8,722 bases of DNA. It comes from CAMBRF01 sp964404035. Its GTDB lineage: Bacteria > Verrucomicrobiota > Kiritimatiellia > CAIKKV01 > CAITUY01. The notes beneath the pieces are model-generated. The model was not told the DNA's origin and made no database searches. It saw nothing but the letters and a program-made list of their open reading frames with translations. The position numbers and the translations under genes are program-made. The stretch covers positions 1 through 8,722 of the forward strand of contig CAYOIT010000176.1 of NCBI GenBank assembly GCA_964404035.1, written 5' to 3'. Shown one piece after another: positions 6,001-8,722 of the stretch (positions within the stretch are counted from its first letter, which is position 1; each line of letters starts with the position of its first letter).

Positions 6001-8046
6001 GAAGATTTCCACGTCATACTGCCTCGGACTTTGATACACATACGGCAGACCGTCTGCACCCACGTTGTATTCCAACCTATTGAGAAAACCGACATCTCCA
6101 TACAATGGATTCAGATTGGGCGGCGGGCTGTTGTTGTCACGGACATAGGTCCACGCGGCGTCACCCTCCATGATCGGTGTGGGATCTGCACGCACATTTC
6201 CATTCAGGTCGTAGCTGGGTAAAAATGCCCCCACGGTGTTGGTGATCAAGCTAGATTGCGCCGTCCACTGATCATCCGCGCCGACGGCGTCCACAAACGG
6301 ATTCAAGACCGCCTCGGGCGGGGCCACATTGGTATACCCAAGCGCGGACACGGGTCTGCCCCAGAGGGAGGTCGCGTAATACAGCGGAATGGAAACATAA
6401 GTCGGAACTCGAGTCGTTGGAGACACGGGATCCGTGAATCCGAGCGCATCATTGTTCAGCAACCCCTTGGCGGCGTCGGGATCGAAAACGACGATTCTGC
6501 GGGGTGTAACGTTGGTCGCGTACATGAACCCGCCAATCACCTGCCCGGGGGAAGCCATCAACATGTCAATCACCTCCTGGGGCAGAAACGTCCTGACTTC
6601 CAGCATGTTCGTGCTCGGCACTTGATAAACAGCCGGGACGCCACTACTGAACTGCTCATATTCAAACCGTCCTAAGCGCGGAACGTTGGTATAGACGGGG
6701 GGGGGATTGCCCGATACATAGGTATGGCCCGCATCGCCCTCCCAATTCCGCGTCGGGTCATTGATTACTGGAAGGCCAATCCTTTCATAGTGTGCCACGG
6801 TTCCCCCGACCGTATTCGATGTGAAATAGATCGGCGGCGTCAGATCCAATTCACTGATGTTCCAAGGGATGTTGGTGCCGCCCGCCATATTGGCGATCCA
6901 GATCGTCAAATTCGTGGAGACGGACAACGCCGTAACGGGCGCCGACGGGCTGGACGGGAGAGATGTCGACAGATCGTAGTCGGCGAACACGTCTCCGACC
7001 GTGTTCGAGCCGAGAAAATTGCGCAACGAGGATGAGAGGACGGTGTCTGCAATGCCGCCCAGCACGCGCACAGGCGTCCACCGGTCCTCCGCATATTGGG
7101 TGATTACCTCCGAGATGGAACTGCTTTCGTAATACCGGATGGGGGTCAGATCGAACTCACTGATGCGCACCGGCAAGTTGACGGAGCGGGAAATATCAGC
7201 CACCCAGATCAAGTCGTTTATGGATGCCAAGCCATTGTAGGAGAGCACGCGCGCCGGAGTGTTCGTGCTGACGGAACGAATGGAGGAATCATAGTCGTAG
7301 AAAAAGTCGCCTCTTGAGTAAGCAATGCCGTCGATGATCGCGTTGCTGTTGTTGATAAAGCCGCGCAGGTCTGCGGAGAAGATGGCTTGCGCAATGCCGC
7401 CATTGGTGTGAACGGGCGTCCACCGGTCTTCGGCGTGAACGTAGTCATCCCATCGGCCGTTCGGAAGCGCAGCGCCGCCCCGGTCGGTAAACCGTTCGCC
7501 GGGCGTCCAGAATCCGTCAATCAGGGGGGCGTCGATCAAATTGGTCGTGCCCGCAATGGCGCGCGGGTAGAGCGAGGCCGGCGAATACCGGTCGGCCAGT
7601 TCATCGAAATGTTCGCCCCGCGAGTCAGGAAAACGGTCGTTCGCGAGGTCGCCGGCGGCTGCGCTGAAGTTGGCCCATGCGGAGGGCGCCTCCGCGTTGG
7701 TCGGAGGATTCCACGCCCACGGCATCGCCACCTCGCCCGCAGTCTTGGTATCCATGAAATAACCGCGGATGTTGAGGCCGTTCGTCGGATTGGCGTGGTA
7801 GTAACTGGTCTCCCGCCAGTAGCCCTCGTAGAAGTTCTCCATCTGCGTCCGGATGGAGCCCGGCGTCGAGTTGGACGACGCGAAGCCGCTCTGGCCGTTC
7901 TTCGGGAAGTACTCCGGGGTGACGTAGGTCATGTGGTTGGGCATCTCCGGCCAAGCCCCCGATTGTGCCGTGGCAACCCCCGCCGCCAGGACGGCCAGTC
8001 CGGCCCAGATCAACCCCTGTCGCCCGCATGTCGTGACTGATTTCAT
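58..8046 (-). CDS. Giant secreted M6-like metalloprotease, multidomain with TSP3-like Ca loops
   Basis: This encodes a 2,662-residue exported protein whose likely job is zinc-dependent proteolysis outside the cytoplasm; the substrate is unknown. I chose the ATG at 8046 because AGAGAGGGGG lies 7 bases before it and it opens directly on a signal peptide: Lys2/Arg9, a hydrophobic run 11-24 and an A-T-A cleavage site at 25-27. Residues 71-99 (F-Y-E-G-Y-W, then G-L-N-I-R-G-Y-F) resemble the N-terminal part of M6 domains. Two tandem duplications occupy 205-420 and 434-794. HEQSH at 1634-1638, P-D-L-Y-D at 1644-1648 and M1667 form the presumed zinc site, followed by M6-like segments Y-Y-V-F-E-D (1720), G-R-G-I-V-I-S-K-S-D (1761), A-D-G (1794) and W-F-D-G-S-D-S-G (1832). 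TSP3-type loops cover 1882-2006, a fibronectin/Ig-like segment lies around 2250-2370, more D-loops sit at 2506 and 2552, and a W...FYRVRV module ends the chain (about 2610-2662). I see no LPxTG, PEP-CTERM or transmembrane anchor. The M6 assignment rests on motifs read by eye. The N-terminal 1,500 residues are otherwise unrecognised. Confidence 0.9.
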   Translation of the reverse strand: MKSVTTCGRQGLIWAGLAVLAAGVATAQSGAWPEMPNHMTYVTPEYFPKNGQSGFASSNSTPGSIRTQMENFYEGYWRETSYYHANPTNGLNIRGYFMDTKTAGEVAMPWAWNPPTNAEAPSAWANFSAAAGDLANDRFPDSRGEHFDELADRYSPASLYPRAIAGTTNLIDAPLIDGFWTPGERFTDRGGAALPNGRWDDYVHAEDRWTPVHTNGGIAQAIFSADLRGFINNSNAIIDGIAYSRGDFFYDYDSSIRSVSTNTPARVLSYNGLASINDLIWVADISRSVNLPVRISEFDLTPIRYYESSSISEVITQYAEDRWTPVRVLGGIADTVLSSSLRNFLGSNTVGDVFADYDLSTSLPSSPSAPVTALSVSTNLTIWIANMAGGTNIPWNISELDLTPPIYFTSNTVGGTVAHYERIGLPVINDPTRNWEGDAGHTYVSGNPPPVYTNVPRLGRFEYEQFSSGVPAVYQVPSTNMLEVRTFLPQEVIDMLMASPGQVIGGFMYATNVTPRRIVVFDPDAAKGLLNNDALGFTDPVSPTTRVPTYVSIPLYYATSLWGRPVSALGYTNVAPPEAVLNPFVDAVGADDQWTAQSSLITNTVGAFLPSYDLNGNVRADPTPIMEGDAAWTYVRDNNSPPPNLNPLYGDVGFLNRLEYNVGADGLPYVYQSPRQYDVEIFTYVNLPTATYTALLANPNVDNGGYVFTNGRVRVLKPSPNFLSFASRNDMGVANDQALTEVVTMKRVRVSVQVPLYYSITLWGEPLNAVNFTNPPSATIGIDNPFLDAIGGDDKPTAAVAAEEFSDFISWWDPEGGCLTGYTGCWVPGLIGVPTNGTASTGVLPKGSEPTPDYWSYGRYINYIANNYPGDVAGLIKRCGDLNYDGPEGWAEAGNNQMMQHAFLTDTISSFESWDFTVGPPHIRSYNDWWLDQYGRYGSTSAVFESRIPNMSAWAPVADANQVCTITTQTVITASGPTNVLTYGSITHPPINSTWTYDSPREFDDLASSMYHNPDLGSRSGQMMRNLSYRHPVPRSNPQAVWDGGDMRLGEETSPWGGLIYGMDRGDNYTSSGDNVADGYIPACGPYAYNTHANYGYDAANQLNIEFSTWRTDGQSPTGPRGGHRKTPGYDYHTRIYSGYPSSIYYAGDHRDVNLNGLIDQGETIPAGSYNYFQDADPVTINNGMDTMPLLGWERSVEDMVDTLDAIENFKGITTFTNSPGRGTEEWGIIAPDGYVWREGSAAFTTLSDWVGAAILYADSDGSGGAFTPRVDALWIDDNGDGKFNDLEPIIHGIVSDQELPSGVGPVPARWADLNGNGVYDINVDLVWINTSITGEPPIKFNSEPVLSDASGKLKPGDGHAILSAGLRAKDPTTGLIRSIYVYPTVTNFTLMWAVTNAYAAATELYYGSSNGVDLIYVADRFSPSAITTTGVLWTGASTYPVRYVCRTQNDPGYQPGDDVFIDTNNNGVYDADRFISGPYGSLPLNSSGQVAQASPIPVGYTTNGVDTTFQRGVSVAWLEQNPPFNARSRETVLFQSLTLTNGTAGIDISAKIQLTLEGAVFYDANEDGIFKFGETASIPLYMVGLLNSTGISSPRIFIAGQTYGTMTREGLIEGFNQNQPASLNMPNPALLTHEQSHDVLGWPDLYDYDQYTGEVDNYPVGGGDLMASPGPMVHGYPDLKLTYGVKQQALNFGPSPILQTNSGPRTVLMYPVERFADQYYVFEDVRNPGERFIINFNAGSLIDTVNPNHEQVSPYANSIGRGIVISKSDYGAAGGSPQQQRANNRFTWLYVQADGKYELEDGRNTVEQADAFGMTPSNRLFTAQTKPAAVWFDGSDSGLRILDIRIPSNPYAPAQVDIEWVATTSAPGGPTDWYWVPSGVDSDGDGIPDAWEYFWFGRYPNPLAECSRVTDHDSDGLADYGEWLLHSNPTLATSWATDDFDGDGVSNGDELLLGTDPLTANARAAGDKDYTEDWWEDQYDETYASTLHYDSQLDRDEDGWDNWSEARYEAMSVMTSRPNSGVTAPVPQLAITVHYPGVSRGAVVVLAYSDRAMDGAPDATFVSAAPAYYPVTSETNSVSVSGRLRQGSNWFFAIMDLNGNRQWDPGEPAGLADRFPYDVGWDKNAISFTLSDKPVNGFARLELPTLTGTGLHSVDIGRITWSGTNAIFTSVFNKYIRGPRNWLHEGDILDPNAVLGGGKPGLDWDGRISGSPTLPIGGTLGISTYLLKVDGVAVGSPTNYFAEYYSVTTLPTPVAEYPRGAVVYSPRPEFQWIMTPYASAFELQILTTNASPVVLYSSGTNAAPPMRDADPDSEHYGLRVWSPPIQWGDINGGSGVLTNAAFRWRVRAFQPRLVTGFTDGVTYSSSISAYSSYETVRVNLSDAVEPLGSINVRVNADYLPPSNACIRVQAFETGSLNDLPVWKRTLLNVTNLPRTVTLNGLDIQKSYYIGAYMDQITDNSRAIWESWGYYRSIDPSPKWYFQPLAVKAAKGTNAPTVTVMIRSVDTDQDEISDSYEYAVAGGLSGTPVMLQWLTVLGLTKDSTAIAPDYGDGDGDGINDKQEFDLGLSGTAADELRITGMGGDNKLNWALTSAADPVGTLSTTTLAQPVTYVLERTDSLETPVWIRVTEVGSKDKAGAFDLGSDRLSCPAGFYRVRVEVTP
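377..399 (-). repeat. Hexanucleotide microsatellite CCGTCA x3.8 inside a D-G loop
   Basis: The plus strand reads CCGTCA three times followed by CCGTA. In the gene this gives alternating Asp-Gly codons (D2552-G-D2554-G-D2556-G), the last calcium-type loop of the giant protein. A 6-bp unit keeps the frame, so slippage would only lengthen or shorten the D-G run. Confidence 0.8.
2029..2403 (-). repeat. Four TSP3-like calcium-binding loops (residues 1882-2006)
   Basis: Four D-x-D-x-D-G-type loops follow the protease core: D-S-D-G-D-G-I-P-D-A-W-E (1882), D-H-D-S-D-G-L-A-D-Y-G-E (1912), D-F-D-G-D-G-V-S-N-G-D-E (1940) and D-R-D-E-D-G-W-D-N-W-S-E (1995). The spacings are 30, 28 and 55 residues. Each has Asp at loop positions 1, 3 and 5, Gly at 6 and Glu at 12, matching thrombospondin type 3 and EF-hand loop geometry. 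A rigid, calcium-dependent spacer between the protease and the C-terminal beta domains is the likely role. Confidence 0.8.
2497..3189 (-). other. M6-like metalloprotease core (about residues 1620-1850)
   Basis: The helix carrying H1634-E1635-Q-S-H1638 supplies two presumed zinc ligands and the catalytic Glu. D1645 in the following G-W-P-D-L-Y-D is the presumed third ligand by analogy with the HExxHxxGxxD arrangement of the immune-inhibitor-A family. A glycine run leads to D-L-M at 1665-1667, the likely Met-turn, 29 residues after H1638. Downstream, residues 1720-1845 follow the order usual in M6 proteins: Y-Y-V-F-E, G-R-G-I-V-I, Y-V-Q-A-D-G, and W-F-D-G-S-D-S-G-L-R-I-L-D-I. The spacing from H1638 to D1645 is one residue longer than in the InhA consensus, so either the geometry differs or another residue is the ligand. 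Confidence 0.75.
5665..6747 (-). repeat. Second, unrelated tandem repeat pair A/B (about residues 434-592 and 625-794)
   Basis: Both copies share, in order: E-G-D-A-x-x-T-Y-V, a P-P-P run, L-x-R-x-E-Y, G-x-P-x-V-Y-Q, a G-G-Y/F-x-x-x-N segment, S-I-P-L-Y-Y-A-T-S-L-W-G-R-P versus Q-V-P-L-Y-Y-S-I-T-L-W-G-E-P, and N-P-F-V-D-A-V-G-A-D-D versus N-P-F-L-D-A-I-G-G-D-D. The offset is 191 residues at the start and 202 at the end, so copy B gained about 11 residues. The linker at 593-624 holds a D-L-N-G-N loop (613-617). Divergence is greater than in R1/R2, which suggests an older duplication. The fold is not recognised. Confidence 0.85.
6787..7434 (-). repeat. Tandem protein repeat pair R1/R2 (residues 205-318 and 319-420)
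   Basis: Two adjacent copies begin A-E-D-R-W-T-P-V and continue G-G-I-A, a YD-containing strand (Y-D-Y-D-S / A-D-Y-D-L-S), I-W-V-A-D / I-W-I-A-N, and S-E-F-D-L-T-P / S-E-L-D-L-T-P. The start-to-start offset is 114 residues. It falls to 102 at the conserved Trp (281 versus 383), so the second copy lacks about 12 residues in the middle. Some identity persists in the DNA: GCAATGCCGCC and GGCGTCCACCGGTC occur in both copies in the same order. I do not recognise the unit; it looks like a beta-rich module. Confidence 0.85.
7966..8046 (-). other. Signal peptide of the giant protein (residues 1-27)
   Basis: The n-region carries Lys2 and Arg9. The hydrophobic core runs from Gly11 to about Val24 (G-L-I-W-A-G-L-A-V-L-A-A-G-V). 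The c-region offers Ala25-Thr26-Ala27 followed by Gln28, a textbook signal peptidase I site. There is no Cys at +1, so it is not a lipoprotein signal; the only nearby Cys is residue 7, in the n-region. Export through Sec across the inner membrane follows. Passage across an outer membrane would need a separate route that is not visible here. Confidence 0.88.
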
Positions 8047-8109
8047 AGCGAATCCCCCTCTCTTGACTTCTAAAAAAGTTATCCTCGCACTGCTATTCCA
8101 CATAACACG
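8047..8109 (-). other. 63-bp intergenic leader with small inverted repeat and T6 run
   Basis: Reading along the minus strand, ATAACGTGTTAT (8113-8102) is an inverted repeat overlapping the stop of the upstream gene. A later ATAAC, directly followed by T6 (8077-8072), could also pair with the GTTAT, giving a 5-bp stem with a loop of about 19 bases. That is a weak terminator or attenuator at best. I see no convincing -35/-10 pair for the giant gene, so read-through from the coiled-coil gene is plausible. Confidence 0.35.
8054..8062 (-). promoter_or_regulatory. Ribosome binding site of the giant gene
   Basis: On the minus strand GAGAGGGGG ends 7 bases before the ATG at 8046. This purine run decides the start. 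The in-frame ATG 57 bases upstream (8103) has no comparable sequence, lies only 6 bases past the previous gene's stop, and would bury the signal peptide behind 19 extra residues. Confidence 0.75.
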
Positions 8110-8722
8110 TTATTTGATTTCCCAGAAATCCTCGCCCACCAAGGCCAGCCCGGCTGCGGCGGACTGCTTGTCCAGATCGGCCTTGCACTCCGGTTCCTTC
8201 GCCAGGATCGCCCGCCTCAGAACGCGCGCCCGCGTGTCGATCGCCTCGCGCTTTGCGTTGACGCCGGTAATGAACGCGCGCGCGGCCGCGACGTCCGGTC
8301 TGGCGTCCTGGGTGGCCACGTGTGCCTGGCTGGCCTCGCGCGCCGCCTGCTGCAGCTTCGCGATTTCCGGGTCGTCCGCGCGCAAGGTCTTCCGCAGCCG
8401 CATCATCTCCGCCTGGAGATCGGAATTTTCACGCTCGATTTCCGCGTGCCGGGCATTGATTTCCTCAAATTGCGCGGCGGAACCGTCCGCCTCACGCGCG
8501 GCCTGGACGGCGTTCGTCGCCGACACGCGCGCGTAGTCCGCCCGAGCGATGGCCAGCTCGTTGGTCATGCGCCTGTGACTTTCTTTGACTTTGAGCCGGT
8601 CAGCCTCCGAGAGTTTGCCGACCTCTTTCACGTCCGCCTGTTTCAGGATCGCCTGGCGCTCGGCCTCGGCCCTCGCAACCGCCTGCGCATTCGCGGCCTT
8701 GAACTGCTTGGACCGTTCCACT
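8110..8722 (-). CDS. Coiled-coil protein of unknown function, C-terminal 203 residues (5' end outside window)
   Basis: The frame is open to the window edge, so the N-terminus and any signal peptide are missing. The GTG at 8721 is more likely an internal Val codon than the start. The visible part is rich in Ala, Glu, Arg, Lys and Gln, with few Pro or Gly, and is predicted by eye to be almost all helix. The stretch at about 84-113 (A-Q-F-E-E-I-N-A-R-H, then I-E-R-E-N-S-D-L-Q-A-E, then M-R-L-R-K-T-L) has heptad-like spacing of hydrophobic residues, and two further helical segments follow after breaks near P118 and P142. There is one Cys (179) and a C-terminus ending E-D-F-W-E-I-K. I see no catalytic motif. 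It lies directly upstream of, and in the same direction as, the giant secreted protease, with a 63-bp gap. This suggests an operon but does not reveal its function; a periplasmic or envelope scaffold or chaperone is one guess. Confidence 0.85.
   Translation of the reverse strand, partial: VERSKQFKAANAQAVARAEAERQAILKQADVKEVGKLSEADRLKVKESHRRMTNELAIARADYARVSATNAVQAAREADGSAAQFEEINARHAEIERENSDLQAEMMRLRKTLRADDPEIAKLQQAAREASQAHVATQDARPDVAAARAFITGVNAKREAIDTRARVLRRAILAKEPECKADLDKQSAAAGLALVGEDFWEIK

Noticed and set aside
5665..7434. CRISPR array or transposon-derived repeats
   Set aside because: The repeats are long (over 100 codons), diverged and in frame. There are no short identical repeats with spacers, no transposase and no terminal inverted repeats.
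8063..8068. TTGACT on the plus strand as a -35 box for a rightward promoter
   Set aside because: No -10 element follows at 16-18 bp and there is no plus-strand gene downstream. It overlaps the complement of the region around the giant gene's RBS.
8047..8103. Upstream ATG (8103) as the true start, giving 19 extra N-terminal residues
   Set aside because: It has no Shine-Dalgarno sequence, sits 6 bases after the previous stop, and would displace a well-formed signal peptide from the N-terminus. The ATG at 8046 has a good purine-rich RBS.
8719..8721. GTG at the right edge as the start codon of the coiled-coil gene
   Set aside because: The frame remains open to the window edge and no upstream sequence is available to show an RBS. 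An internal Val codon is more likely, so the gene is called partial.

Overview
The window is GC-rich bacterial DNA (by eye around 60 %) and almost all of it is one gene. A 7,989-bp minus-strand gene (58-8046) encodes a giant secreted multidomain protein of 2,662 residues. The start of the window holds a perfect hairpin just past its stop codon. The right end holds the 3' part of a second minus-strand gene (8110-8722) for an alanine/glutamate-rich coiled-coil protein. Nothing convincing is encoded on the plus strand: the long plus-strand open frames lie in exact codon register with the giant gene and are its shadows.

The giant protein has a Sec-type signal peptide (residues 1-27). Its catalytic signature is M6-like (immune-inhibitor-A type): HEQSH at 1634-1638, then G-W-P-D-L-Y-D at 1642-1648 and a D-L-M turn at 1665-1667. 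It is followed by a region with the downstream M6 pattern, up to W-F-D-G-S-D-S-G-L near 1832-1840. About 1,500 residues separate the signal peptide from this core. They contain two different tandem duplications side by side (205-318/319-420 and about 434-592/625-794), an aromatic and glycine-rich stretch, and scattered D-x-N-x-D/N-G calcium-type loops. After the core come four thrombospondin-3-like calcium loops (1882-2006), several beta-sandwich-like segments, two more D-rich loops, and a C-terminal W...FYRVRV module of the sort seen at the ends of many secreted Verrucomicrobia-type proteins.

The giant size, the DxDxDG loops, the Y-R-V terminal module and the domain mixture suggest the PVC superphylum, most likely Kiritimatiellota, Verrucomicrobiota or Lentisphaerota. 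This is inferred from protein style, because no marker gene is present. The natural reading is an exported, calcium-stabilised metalloprotease, perhaps acting on extracellular polymers or proteins. No substrate can be read from the sequence.

The two genes run in the same direction 63 bp apart. The giant gene has its own clear Shine-Dalgarno sequence and no obvious sigma-70 promoter, so co-transcription with the coiled-coil gene is possible. I see no phage, transposon, CRISPR, tRNA or rRNA signal. The best leads are the possible M6 domain split by a huge insertion with nested duplications, the one-residue shift in the metal-binding motif, and two 9-nt C/G homopolymers in the coding sequence.
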